Below, one piece after another: positions 10,601 to 22,462 of a stretch of 64,000 nt of DNA. Within the stretch, counting starts at the first letter, position 1, and each line of letters opens with the position of its first letter. Source of the stretch: Pinus tabuliformis (Eukaryota > Streptophyta > Pinopsida > Pinales > Pinaceae); contig CM062808.1 in the NCBI GenBank assembly GCA_031772625.1, forward strand, positions 142,020,605 to 142,084,604, in the 5' to 3' direction. A program made the position numbers and the translations under genes. The notes below the pieces were generated by a model. The model did not search any database. It saw nothing but the letters and a program-made list of their open reading frames with translations, and was not told where the DNA came from.

Positions 10601-11732
10601 ATTTGATACATTTATACGGGGACTTGGCTTCACCAGAAGCAAAGCAGATCATTGTGTGTATTTTAAATTAATTGGTGACCGTGTTATTTATTTGGTCTTG
10701 TATGTGGATGATATGTTGCTAGTTGGAAATGACAAAGAAATTATCCAGGATTTGAAGACCCAATTGTCCTCCAAATTCGACATGAAATATGGTCTGACAT
10801 GATGATATTTGTGCTGCATGACAAATGGCAAAAAATTAAAAGAGAGCAAAGAGAAGCTCTGGTTAAACCAGAGGAAGTATGTCGAGACAATACTGTAGAG
10901 GTTTAATATGCAGGATAGTAAACCAGTGAAGGTTCCTATTCCTATAGGTGTGAGGTTATCTACTGAACAGTGTCCCAAGACACAAGAAGAGGAAGAGGAC
11001 ATGTCCCGTGTTCCATATGCAAGTGCAGTCGGTAGCCTGATGTATGCAATGGTCTGTACTAGACCAGACATTACACATGTAGTGGGAGTATTGAGCAGGT
11101 TTATGTCAAAACCAGGGAAGGAGCACTAGACAGTAGTGAAGCGGGTTTTCAGGTATTTGCGTGGCACTAGTGATTATGGTTTGTGCTACCAAGGAAGACC
11201 AGGATTGGACAGAGTGTTGGATATTCATGGCTTTGTTGATGCAGACTGGGCTGGAGATCTGGATCAGAGAAGATCTACAAGTGGGTATGTGTTTAACCTA
11301 TTTGGAGGTGCAGTCAGTTGGATGAGTAAGAAACAATCTGTAGTGGCACTATCAACTATAGAGGCAGAATACATGGCAGCCACTCATGCAAGCAAGGAAG
11401 CAGTTTGGTTGCAGAGATTGTGTTCAAGTATGGGGTTAGTACAGGGAGCTATAAGAATAGACTGTGACAGCCAAAGTGCAATTTTCTTGGCAAAGAACCC
11501 TGCTTATCATTCAAAGACAAAGCACATTGATGTTCAGTATCACTTTGTGAGGGATATGATAGAAGAAAAAAAGGTGTTGCTGGTAAAGGTGGACACTTCG
11601 AAGAATACTGTAGATGCATTGACAAAATTTGTGAGCTCTGAGAAGTTCTCTTGGTGTAGAGAAATAATGGGCATCTCAGGGCTGGAAAAATGACTAAGCT
11701 CTCCTGTGGAAAGAAAACAACAAGTGGGAGAT

Positions 11733-12208
11733 TGTTGGGGTGTGTTATATTCTTTCCACGACTAACCTACGTAGTGAACCGGGGGGTTAGAGGGGGGGCG
11801 GAGCCCCCCTTCATTGCGCCGATTGCTTAGCGGGGGGGTCACATGGGGGGGTGGCAGCCCCCCTGTCTGGGGGGCAGGTAGCCCCCCTCTACGGGGTCCG
11901 AGGCAGCGCCCCGGGAAAATTTCTTTTGGACCCTATATTAGGTTGGGCGAACCTACCTATGGTTTTCGGTCCATGGTTTTGGACGCGATGGTTTTTCGGT
12001 CCATGGTATTGGATGCTTCGGCATGTATAAATATGTATTGTAACATTGAAAGAAATATAATGAAAAATCAAGCTGGTAGTCCCGGTTTTGGGATCTAGGG
12101 GAAAATCTCTGTGCATATGTGCTTTATGTGTTATGCTCTCGCATTGTTTATTTTTCTTTGTTTAAGAATTCGTATGCAGGTAATTTCTGTACAGGGTTAA
12201 AACCTACA
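11733..12208 (+). repeat. 3' LTR of element A
   Basis: It is colinear with 7173-7644. It differs in the G-rich block and has one extra ~30-bp repeat of the GGTCCATGGTTTTGGACGC type near 11965-12000. Confidence 0.9.
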
Positions 12209-12213
12209 ACAAT

Positions 12214-12715
12214 TAACAAATTTCAGAGCGACATAATTAATAGTATAGGTTTGGCTATCTCTTGACTGGGTAATTGAGTTAATTTTTTTTTTCAAATGAG
12301 CATACTATTTATTACTGCTTATTATTATTAGATGTTTTAAGTATTAATTTAGATTCATTTTAATTTTGGATTTACCAAAGGAGAGATCAAATCTCTTTTC
12401 ACTGTAAAAAAGAATTTTCATATCAAGAGATTTGATCCTCTCAGTGTTTAATAGATCTAGAATTAAAATGGATTTAGACTAGTTTAATTTCTCCCTTTAA
12501 ATACACTACATTCCACATGAATACCATAAATTCTCAATATCATAAGTGAATACCATCAACCATTTTTTTTTTTATTTTTATAAGATTATTTTTATTTTTT
12601 TTAATAAAATTAAACTGTTTACATTACAATACATTAATATTTTTATTTAATTATATATATATTTTAATTTATTTAATTTTATATAATTTGATTTACTCAT
12701 AATATTAAACATTAT

Positions 12716-12759
<44 letters not shown>

Positions 12760-13941
12760 TAATACATACATGCATAATAAATTCTAGATTTTTTTACCCA
12801 TAAACCCTTTTCTTTATTCTAAAAATCTTTATTCTAAAAATGGTATATAAGAGAAATTGTAGAATCTTCAGGATAAATAAAGGTTTAAAGTAATTATAAC
12901 ATACTCCATCAACTAAGTCTTAAATCTTAAAGCAGTTATAACAACATACTACCCATTTAATAGATGGAACATGTACTTATTTAAAATAAGGACTATTTTT
13001 TATCAATTTTGTTAACACAAAAATAATATATAAGGATTCCATAATATATAAGGATTGCATGAAGATTCTTAATTCAAACAATATATTCTCTCCCAAAATT
13101 TTCCATTCAAATATGAACATAAAATTTGTTTGGAAACCTAATGCGGGTAACATTGTTATGTCAAATGCCTACACTAAAGTCTTATTAATCAACAATTTAT
13201 TGCAAAAGTTTTATTAATCAACCCTTCATTGCTTTAATCAACAATCTATTGCAAAAGTTTTATTAATCAATCATTTATGGAAAACATTACTATACTATAG
13301 TATTTATTTTTTACAATTTAATGTGAAGGGGATGTGTAAATATGTTTGTGTTCAATTTGAAGTTGATATGTGTCTCTCTTAAAATAAAAATAAAATATTT
13401 TCTAAATAAAATAAAAAAGAAAAAAATTATACTATGCATGTTTAATTAGTTGTCTATATAACCTAATATAGTTTCATGTAAAATTAATTAGAAGTAAAAA
13501 AAAAATGAGTAAGATGTTCAAACCTTACACTTTAAAAATTATTTTAATACGTGATTTAAATAAACTATTTGAAAATCTATGTTAACTAATTTATGTTGAT
13601 ATCAACTTCATATATATCTATATATAGAAAACATTGTTAAAAGAAATTATTTGTATGTTGTATATAATAACATATCTAATGTGAGCTATGAATAAAATAT
13701 TTTAATATCAATTAATATTGATGTATACTTAAAAATATATTAATGCCAAAAAAACCATTTTAATGTGCACTAATAAAATCACTAGATGCACATGTTATAT
13801 TAAATAATGTATGTATCATATAAAGCTATTGAAAAACATAATTTTTAATGGTTAGTGTTTTACATTTTAATACTTTTTTAGGTATATTTTTTTTTTGTCG
13901 AAATCCAACAAAGGTATTTTGGAATTACAAGTTTAAACAAT
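12214..13941. other. AT-rich DNA, no gene seen
   Basis: There is a (TA)n run at about 12721-12750 and many A or T homopolymers. The phrase TTTATTAATCAAC-TTTATTGCAAAAG recurs three times around 13180-13275. No open frame of note is present on either strand. Confidence 0.6.
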
Positions 13942-13946
13942 GTAAT

Positions 13947-14103
13947 TGTTCACACCTAATTTCAACGGTTGGGTAAACTGGAACGTGAACAGTCATCAAG
14001 AAGATGAACTAATCTGTCCCATTTATGTATATAAATGATAGTTATCTAATGAAATAATCAGTCAGTTTTCTTCTGCCCATTTTGGAGTTACCCTGGCCTG
14101 ACA
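13947..14103 (+). repeat. 5' LTR of element B (157 bp)
   Basis: It is TG...CA bounded, with a TATA-like TATATAAATG at about 14029, and is followed directly by the Met-tRNA primer site. It is among the shortest copia LTRs, in the TRIM-like size range, although the element carries coding domains. Confidence 0.92.
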
Positions 14104-14149
14104 TGGTATCAGAGCGCAGGTCCCAGATTCCTTGTAACTCCCTTATCTC

Positions 14150-14225
14150 TGTCCTAAGCGCTCCTCTGTCCTGAGCGCTGCTCTGTCCTGAGCGCTCCTC
14201 TGTCCTGAGCGCCTCTGTCCTGCGT
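14150..14225 (+). repeat. 17-18 bp tandem repeats in the leader of element B
   Basis: About four copies of CTCTGTCCTGAGCGCTC-like units lie just after the primer site. They are GC-rich, unlike the surroundings. No function is evident; the copies could form alternative hairpins around GAGCGCTC. Confidence 0.75.
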
Positions 14226-14239
14226 CTCAATGATGTTGA

Positions 14240-14560
14240 TTCTCTGTGCATGAAGTGTCGGTTATACCTTGACTGGTTGCATCAGTTATACCCCTTTTTC
14301 GCTGCCTCTCCACACAATTTTTGATCATTTTCGCTGCCTCTCCACACCGTATACGTTGCTACCATTACGTTGAATCCCACTGCCTCTCTGGTTAATACTT
14401 CCTTGCTCCACAAATCGCCCGACTCAGAGCTTCTTTTGAAAGCTTCCTGAACAGCTTCAATCTCTGCAACCGCCTCTCGATTACCGTTCAATTCTCGACT
14501 CCCTTGGAGCACTGCACCTGAAGCATTCCATTCTACTGGGTGAAGTTATGCTCATTACAT
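14240..14560 (-). other. Leader segment of element B, possible second captured piece
   Basis: A 76-codon minus-strand frame (14282-14512, MLQGSRELNGNREAVAEIEA...) lies beside the TPP2 piece. It contains a near-perfect ~20-bp direct repeat (GTGTGGAGAGGCAGCGAAAA on the minus strand). I do not recognise it. It may be host DNA captured with TPP2 or simply retroelement leader. Confidence 0.3.
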
Positions 14561-14581
14561 CCTGACCTACCACAAATCCAA

Positions 14582-15172
14582 TCACCAGATTTCCACTCCA
14601 GAAGTGGCGCATTGATTATTTAGCGGCATATCCTCAAAATCATCTGCCTCGCCCTCGGCGTTGGCGTCCATCATATCTACATCTGAAGAAAGCCTATCCC
14701 AATCGGACGCAGCATCTTCGGACGGATCCTCCTCAAGGTCTTGTGTGTCAAGTGCTGCTCTCCATACACTACCATCATACCATACAACAGCATCTATTAC
14801 TGGGCCCTTGTCTTCATAGCAATCCGCTTGTTTCTGAAGATAATCAACTCTGTTTTGAAGATCTTCACGCTCCTTTTTTAATGTGCTACTGCCAGGTTTA
14901 GGGTGTTTCTGATCAAATGCCGCGAGCTTACTTAAAGCCTCAAGTGTGGCTTCCACATGTTTCTCTTCCCATTTTTTCTTTCGTTCTTTCTTTAAGCGAG
15001 CAGTCAATGTCTCTGTAAAAAGATCATATACCAACTTATAGCCTACTCGCCACTCTCCAGAGGGATTCTTCCATGAATTATTTACCATCAAGCTGGCAAT
15101 GAAGGTGGACTCGCTCATCTTAAATGTGGGTAGAGCTCCATTATCAGAGGCTATTGTGCTAGCACAAGGCAT
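14582..15172 (-). pseudogene. Captured tripeptidyl-peptidase II (TPP2) fragment, intronless
   Basis: A 196-codon minus-strand frame lies inside copia element B, antisense to its gag-pol. It starts MPCASTIASDNGALPTFKMSESTFIASLM like the plant TPP2 N-terminus (split for citation: MSESTFIASLM, then VNNSWKNPSGEWRVGYKLV). It continues through LKKERKKKWEEKH, FDQKHPKPG, REDLQNRVDYLQKQAD and YEDKGPVIDAVVWYDG to WRAALDTQDLEEDP. In TPP2 roughly 80 residues bearing the catalytic-Asp region normally sit between ASLM and VN-SWKNP; they are absent here. The last ~50 acidic residues (SEDAASDWDRL...) do not match TPP2 as I know it. TPP2 is a giant cytosolic subtilisin-type peptidase; this piece cannot be active. 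The lack of introns suggests capture from an RNA copy. Confidence 0.85.
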
Positions 15173-15179
15173 GGTCCTC

Positions 15180-15645
15180 CTGATGGATTGAAGTCGCTCT
15201 GTAATCTGTGAGTCCCTTAAGTTTGAGAATGCCGATATATGACAAGAGAGATGATTTTAACTTCAGTATGGCGGTTCTGGTATAATGTTGTGTTGTTGAT
15301 TTTAACTTCAATATATATTTATGATGGCGGTTTTGCTATAGCGTTGAGCAGTTTGTTGACTTCATGATATTACACAGTTTAAATAATTCAAAGCATTTGT
15401 ATATCATTCAAAATATTGCGGTGTTTCCAGAATGTCTTATATACCAAAGCATTTTTAGTATTGATATATTGAAGTGATATATTAATAGAATGAAGTGATA
15501 TATTTAAGTGATCCATTGCGCATTTTTCAAAACATAGTAGTATTGCAGTGATATGTACAATGAAATGCTGATGCTTTTAGCAAAATATTAGAGGGATTTG
15601 AAGGCTGTAACGTAAGGATTTTTTTAGCATAAGTAATTTTTTACA
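15180..15645. other. AT-rich rest of the leader in element B
   Basis: There is no gene. Two diverged copies of a TTTTAACTTCA-TATGGCGGTT phrase lie at about 15253 and 15300. It separates the captured segment from the gag start at about 15648. Confidence 0.5.
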
Positions 15646-18600
15646 GAATGCATTCAATCATCTCTATGGTCAGAATAGTTCTCACTGGCAAGGAGAACTA
15701 TTCTGAATGGTCTCGGATGGTAAAACACACCCTCATCTACAATGAGTTGTGGAAAGGAGTGTGTGTCGGAGAAGAAGACAAAGACCCTGTGCAGCCCACA
15801 TCAGATAAAGAACTTGTCGTTTGGGAAAACAAGAACAGCAAAGCCTATGCATTGATCGCAGCATTTGTAAATGAAGAAGTAAGTCGTCATATTTCATCCT
15901 ATTCCACTGCCTTTGAAGCTTTACAAAAGCTGAAAGAACTCTATGATTCACATTCTGCACTTGAAGTTGTTCAGCTCATGATTAAACTCTTCACTCTTGA
16001 ACTGAAAAATAATGATCCTCTTGCTCTTGCATCTGAAATAAAGTCTATAATGCATGATATTAAATCCACTAAGGTTGAGCTGGATATCTCTCTTATTGCC
16101 TTTCTCAAAGCACTCTATCCTACCTACTCCAATTATCTTGAGTCATTACAAGCAAATGGAAATCTTAAAGATATAACCTTTGACTCTCTTGTGAAAAAGT
16201 TTGTTGAAAGAGAGAAAGCCTTTGGAAAGAAGACAGTCCCTGAATCTTCTGAAGAGACTGTTTTCCTTGCTCATAAAGAAAAGCATCCTGCTCAAGATTC
16301 TACAAGAGGAAGAGGTGGACGAAGAGGAAGATGAAGATACTTCAGAGGCAGGGGGGGCAGACATTCTCAAGCAGAAAAAGCAGATCTGCATTGCATTCGC
16401 TGCAAACGAAATGGACCACATGATGCTTCTACATGCAAGCTACCATGGGACAAAATTGACCAGAGAAGAAATCAGCAGAAAGGTAAAACTGATGATACAG
16501 ACAAAGGTAAAGCACCTGAATCCGCTCACTATATTGAGGCACAATGTAACATTGGAGTAAATGAAGATTTGTTTAATGCTTCACTTGCTTCTTCAAAAAA
16601 TGATTGGTTGCTTGATTCAGGAGCAACCTGTCATATGACTCATAGGAAAGATTTTTTTGAAGATTTCACTGACAATGTTGATGGAGCAGTATACTTTGCA
16701 GATCAGTCAAAAATCAAGCCATCAGGGCTTGGCACAATCAGGCTTAAACTGCATGGTCTTCCAGACTTTCTTCTGGATCATGTTCTATATCTCCCACAAC
16801 TCAAGAGAAACTTGCTGTCCTTGGTCCACATCCGCCAGCAAGGTCACTCCATTCATATTTTTGATGGAAAGCTTGAGGTAAGAAAGGCATCTGATCACTC
16901 ACTTTTCATGAGGGGAATAGAAGAAGAAAGACTTCTTAAACTGCAAGGAACCTCTGCTCATGCACAACATTTCTCATATATTTCTCATCATGAAGAAGGT
17001 ACACTTCCATCAAGTTTATTATGGCATGCTAGATTTGGACATTTAAACTATGACAGTCTTCACTTATTGAAGAAAAATGGTGTTGCTGGTTTGCCTACAA
17101 TTACTAGAAAACATAAGCAATGTGATGCTTGCATTCTAGGAAAGCATAGCAAACAGTCTTTTCATGATTCACATTCAAGAGCACATAGGAAGCTTGAACT
17201 CATTCATTCAGATTTATGTGGTCCAATGCCTGTTCCTTCTGCAAATGGAAATAAATATATCAGGACATTTATTGATGATTACACCAGAATGTGTTGGGTT
17301 TATTTATTGAAGAACAAATCTGATGCTTTTCAAACATTCAAGAATTTTCATAAGTGGATTGAAAATGATGCACAATCTCATATTGGGTCTATTCGCACTG
17401 ATAATGGAAAAGAATATACATCAAATGAATTTGAAAACTATCTTCGCCAACATGGGATCAAACATCAAACAACTATACCTTATAATCCCCAACAGAATGG
17501 TGTAGCAGAAAGAATGAATAAAACAATCTTGAATATGGTACGATCCATGCTTTTCTTCAAAAATGTAAAGATAATGTTTTGGGCTAATGCTGTTCTATGT
17601 GCTGCATATATAAAGAATAGATGTCCATCTAGTGCTATAAGAAACAAGACTCCTTATGAATTGTGGTATGGACATGTTCCTTCAGTAAAACACCTCAGGA
17701 TTTTTGGTTCCACCTGTTATGCTTTAATACCAAAGGTACATAGAAAAAAACTTGGTGCTAGAAGTCGTAAGTGTATCTTCCTGGGGTATTCAAACACCTC
17801 TAAAGCATACCATCTCTATGATGAAGTAAATAAAAAGTTTGTTGTATCTAGAGATGTCATTTTTCTTAATCATCCAAATCTGACAGTGTTGTTGAGCAGC
17901 AACTTGATTGCTTGGATAGATTCACAAAAACGAAATCATTTCAAGAGTTTGATAATCAGATTCCACATCTTGAAGGGGGGATTCCTATACTAGATCAACA
18001 TGTGGAATCTTCTTCTGAAGAACAATCTCCCTTGCATGAAACTCCAACACCGGATGATCCTTTAAGTGATGTAATTGATAGAATTGGGAGACTCAATCTT
18101 GATTCAGTCCCAACTCAATCAAAAGAGAAACCTGGACCATCTCAGAAAGGTCCCCCAAAGTGGCTGACAAAGACACTTGAAAGTGTTCATCCTGATGAAA
18201 TTGGAAAAACAGGAACCAGAAATACAAACCGACAAGATGGAGGTGATGTAGATAACTCTAATTCACCTGTTGATATGGATGTTACTTATGATTGTGAATT
18301 GAACTTGTCTACAAATTTTGAACCAACTTCCTTCAAAGAAGCTGCTTCTCATGATGAATGGAAAGAAGCGATGCAGAAGGAGTATGATGCCCTCATAAAG
18401 AATGGCACTTGGAAGCTGGTTGATCCTCCATTTGGAACCAAACCAATTGGCTGCAAGTGGGTCTACAAGAACAAGTACAAAGCTGATGGCTCACTTGAAA
18501 AGCAAAAAGCTAGGCTTGTGGCAAAAGGTTTTGCACAGAAGGAAGGGGTCGATTAAGAGGAAACTTTTTCCCCCACAGCAAAATGGGCCACCATCCGGAC

Positions 18601-19867
18601 ACTCTTTGCACTAGTTGCCTAGGACGGTTGGAAAGTCCATCAAATGAATGTAAAAACTGCATTCTTGAATGGAGATCTAAAAGAGAATGTTTTTATGTCC
18701 CAGCCTGAAGGATTTGCTGTGAAAGGACATGAACACAAAGTATGCAAACTTGTGAAATCCTTGTATGGCCTCAAACAAGCACCACGAGCCTGGTATGAAA
18801 AACTAATTGAGCATCTTCTGAAACTCAACTTCAATCATTTTGATCTTGATGATGCAACTTTATTTGTCAAGAAAGTTGGCAAAATAGTTGTATATCTTGT
18901 GGTATATGTAGATGATCTTTTAATGACAGGGAACAATGAAAGCTATATTGCATCCATAAAGAAAGAATTAGGAAAAAGTTTTGAAATGACTGATTTGGGC
19001 TATGTTCATTACTATCTTGGCATTGAAGTAACCCAACATCCAAAATCCATATTTCTGTCTCAAAAGAAATACATTGGAGATTTGTTAAACAGATTTGGCA
19101 TGACAGAGTGCAATCCTCTTTCTACTCCAATGGAACAAAATTTGAAGCTCACATCTATTTAAGGAAAGGAATTTGAGGATGCAACAAAGTATAGACAGCT
19201 TGTAGGAAGTCTCATCTACCTCACTACTACCAGACTAGACATTTCATTTGCTGTTGGAATCCTCTCCAGGTTTATGCAAAAGCCTTGTGAGGGACATTGG
19301 TCTGCTGCAAAAAGAGTTCTAAGGTACTTGAAGGGAACTCAAGACCTTGGAATCAAGTATACACAGGTGGACAACTTCAGTTTGATTGGATACTCTGATT
19401 CAGACTTCGATGGAGACAAAGAAACTGGGGTATCTACTTCAGGATATGCTATGAGTCTTGGATCAGGAGTTGTCTCCTGGAGATCACGCAAACAATCAGT
19501 TCCAGCAGATTCCACAACAGAAGCAGAATACATGGCAGCAGCTGAAGCAATGAAAGAAATTGTGTGGCTCAGGAAAATTCTTGAAGATTTGCAGGTAAAA
19601 CAAGTACAATCAACTCCACTCATGATTGATAACACCTCTGCAATAAAGTTGGCCAAGAACCCAACGTTCCATGATCGTACTAAGCACATCAATACTAAAT
19701 ATCATCTGATCTGACATCATGTTGAGGCCAAAACAATCCATCTCCGTCATTGTTCCACAAATGAGCAAATTGCAGACATCTTCACCAAAGCGCTTGGAAG
19801 AGAAAAGCTTGAAAGATTCAGAACGATGCTTGGACTCACCAACATCCCTTCAGATTAAGGGGGGGAA

Positions 19868-20025
19868 TGTTCACACCTAATCTTCAACGGTTGGGTAAAC
19901 TAGAACGTGAACAGTCATCAAGAAGATGAACTGATCCGTCCCATTTATGTATATAAATGATAGTTATCTAATGAAATAATCAGTTAGTTTTCTTCTGCCC
20001 ATTTTGGAGTTACCCTGGCCTGACA
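19868..20025 (+). repeat. 3' LTR of element B (158 bp)
   Basis: It is colinear with the 5' LTR, preceded by the purine tract and followed by GTAAT. Confidence 0.92.
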
Positions 20026-20368
20026 GTAATCTCTACAAGTTTAAGTTGATTTTTTTTTAATTTTTTTTCTAAATAAGACTATACTACTATTCACATTAAA
20101 AGAGTAAAATTACAACATGGTGAGCATATTGAGCCAGCTAGCCTGAGAGGAAGGCCATTTGAGACAGAAAGTGTCCAAAACTCAGAAATTGGACAAGACT
20201 TTGTTTTGCAGTCCCACACAGGGGATCCAGAGGAACACAAACAGCGAGAAAACACAACAGAAACAAAATATTGACCTCAACACAATAGTAGAAACTAAGT
20301 ATGACACACTTAACAAAAAATCCCTCTCAACTGGGCCGCAAAACCTGTTAAGAAGCTGCAAAGCTTGA

Positions 20369-21190
20369 TTAAACATCCAGTATCTCCTCCACGATCCTGC
20401 ACCAACCCCCTTCAGCCAGGTCCTGAGCTTGGGTCGCCTCATTTTCGTGCATGACCAGAGGAATAGGTGCCATTGGAGTGTCATTGACAATGCTGGCCGG
20501 CGGTTCCATCTCTCGCGGTGAGCCTGCAATTGGCATCGGAGCACTGGGATCACCCTCTTCTTGGGCTTCCTCTAGAAAGAGGACTGAAACATGTGCAGTG
20601 ATCCGTGGGCGATTAAGGGAACAGTTGAAGGTGAAGATTGCTGAGTCGAAGGAGGGCAAAGACGAGGAGCCTAGGGAGCTAGGTTCGAGAAATTAGTTGG
20701 GCCTCAGTATGCCCCCTCTTCCACTACGTGAGCGAGGGTCCTGACTCGAGGCGGCATCACCGGAGGAAGGGCGAGAAGGAGCACCTCGTGCTGAGCCTCT
20801 GCGGCTGAGCATCCTTTGGCGGAGCCGAGGCATGACATCACCGTGAATGTTAACAGAACAAACAACTGGAGAGTTGCAACGTGGACCAAACACACAAGCC
20901 TGCGGATGGGTGCCCAAAGCCACAGCGGGGGACGGTGAAGTAGAGCCAGAGCCCAACCACCACGGAGACTTCGCACTAGCAGCACCCGCAACCATCCAAC
21001 ACAGCACAAGAAACAACAGAGTGTAACCATGGTGGAAACTGGCTAATAAACATTTTCCCCTACCTCGAGACCCTCCCTCCATAACTATGGAATTCATGGG
21101 AGCCGAGAGCCGATAACAGTCAACGCGTGTGAGGAGGGATGGCAAATTAATGTTAACCTCAGACATTCCCTTACACCCTGTTAATCCCAC
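20369..21190 (-). other. GC-rich island with two unrecognised minus-strand frames
   Basis: Base composition rises sharply between about 20380 and 21320 against AT-rich flanks. Two frames are open on the minus strand. One (20693-21190, 165 codons) contains GYTLLFLVLCWMVAGAASA, which looks like a signal or membrane segment, followed by a Ser/Arg-rich tail. The other (20369-20659, 96 codons) is acidic and Pro-rich (EEAQEEGDPSAPMP...) and ends VEEILDV. Neither matches a family I know. Candidates are a captured host fragment or the ORF1 and 3' tail of a LINE. No splice pattern is convincing. Confidence 0.3.
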
Positions 21191-21319
21191 CTATGGATGA
21201 TCCTCCCTCCACATGACTTTTGGTCCTCTGTATAAGGTTAGCAAGTGGCTTCTCGGCTCCGCCCACTCCACTCCCATTGCAATGAATGCGACTCTAAACA
21301 CCCGCATCCAGGGAAGTTT

Positions 21320-22113
21320 AAGTTGAATTTTAAACAATGAAAAATTACACATTTTTTTTGCACTATATTTAAAGAGTTTGCACATGAAGAAATTTGATCC
21401 CTCTTGGCTCATGTTAGATCCATGCTTAAGATGGATCTATGTTGGTTATTTATAATGGTCATCTTATAGTCCCTTTCACTTCCTTCTCCTACACATCAAA
21501 GTATTATTTCAGATGGAATGGAAAAAAGAGTAGCAAGTTTGCTTATCTTGAGTAGGAATCACTAGGTTCTAACCAATCAATTGTCCACAAACTTCAATGT
21601 CAATAATTAATTTATTATCTACATTTCATATGGTAGACAAGATTTTCCTGCAATTATCTTATATATTAATGACCCTTATGTCTTATCTCTTGGGATAGAT
21701 GTCTATAGGTGACTCACCTAGACTCCTTTAGTTAAGCACTCGTTGATGCAGATGTTGACATACCTATGTCAACAAAGGAGAAATGACTCAGACCAAGGCT
21801 CTTCAATAACCCCAGTTGTTTGGGATGATCGTGCTTTACAGGTTTAAAGGCTTTGTTGGCCTTTTGTCTCTTCCTCTTGCAAAACGAAAAGACAAGGAAA
21901 TCCTACAATTATCCTAAATATCCTATATGAATGAAATAATATATAAACAATGAAATGCAATTAATAATAAGTACAAGTAAACATTACATGAAACTACTAC
22001 AACTCATACATATGTACATTTTATACAAAATGAAAATGGCCAAAAACTCATGTAACTGGCAAGGTCTAGGCATGCATGTTCTGTTTTATATAAAGAATAA
22101 AGAACAATAAAGA
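21320..22113. other. Intergenic DNA, nothing recognised
   Basis: AT-rich, no long frame, no clear repeat. It ends where element C begins. Confidence 0.5.
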
Positions 22114-22462
22114 TGTTAGGCTGAGACCAAATCAAGTCAAATTTGTTAGTGTCCATGGTATTCACAACCCATGGTATTGGGACCATGGTATTATAATGAA
22201 ATATTTGTATATATAAGGGTGTGAGTAAAAAAAAAGAAATGTATGGGTGAGAAAGAATGAAGTGAGTGAAATGTATAGATATTTTCATTGTGATAATAAA
22301 AATCTACTAAACCCTTTCCCCATGGTTTTTCCCCAAAATGGGGTTTTCCATGTAAATATGGTGTTTTGTGTTTGAGTTAATTTTATAGGTTATTTCTTGT
22401 TTCAATGCATGAAATTTGTTTATTTTTCGGTTAAATAATTTTTCTGTTGTCATTTATTAACA
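22114..22462 (+). repeat. 5' LTR of element C
   Basis: It is TG...CA bounded, 349 bp, with TATATATAAGGG near 22209 and repeated CCATGGTATT phrases at 22154-22200. Confidence 0.85.

Larger units (their letters stand above)
7173..12208 (+). mobile_element. Ty1/copia LTR element A (fossil)
   Basis: The LTRs are 472 and 476 bp, begin TGTTGG and end CCTACA. The flanking 5-mers are ATAAT (7168-7172) and ACAAT (12209-12213), a worn target-site duplication. The primer site TGGTATCAGAGC (initiator-Met tRNA) follows the 5' LTR, and a polypurine tract AAGTGGGAGAT precedes the 3' LTR. Parts in copia order: gag about 7.77-8.5 kb with zinc knuckle CWKCEKEGHFRRDC; protease near 8.6 kb (LIDSGASFHFTP); integrase about 9.0-9.9 kb; reverse transcriptase about 10.1-10.8 kb (YVDDMLLVGN); RNase H about 11.2-11.65 kb. 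It is broken, with roughly half a dozen breaks. The LTRs differ by several percent plus indels, so it is moderately old. Its gag resembles that of element C. Confidence 0.93.
13947..20025 (+). mobile_element. Ty1/copia LTR element B with very short LTRs (fossil)
   Basis: The LTRs are 157 and 158 bp, run TGTTCACACC to CCTGACA, and differ at about four bases plus one indel. They are flanked by the perfect 5-bp duplication GTAAT (13942-13946 and 20026-20030). The primer site TGGTATCAGAGC is at 14104; the purine run AAGGGGGGAA precedes the 3' LTR. A leader of about 1.5 kb holds host-derived DNA. Parts: gag about 15.65-16.3 kb, zinc knuckle near 16.4 kb, protease near 16.6 kb (LLDSGATCHMTH), integrase about 17.0-17.9 kb, reverse transcriptase about 18.3-19.15 kb (YVDDLLMTGN), RNase H about 19.3-19.8 kb. 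It is broken, with only about five breaks. About 2.5-3% LTR divergence makes it one of the younger elements here. Confidence 0.93.

Noticed and set aside
14104-14116. TGGTATCAGAGC matches as tRNA genes
   Set aside because: Here and at the other LTR borders these are 12-base primer-binding sites complementary to initiator-Met tRNA. No tRNA cloverleaf surrounds them.
20159-20368. 69-codon plus-strand frame beside the GC-rich island
   Set aside because: It overlaps a longer minus-strand frame and has no recognisable feature.
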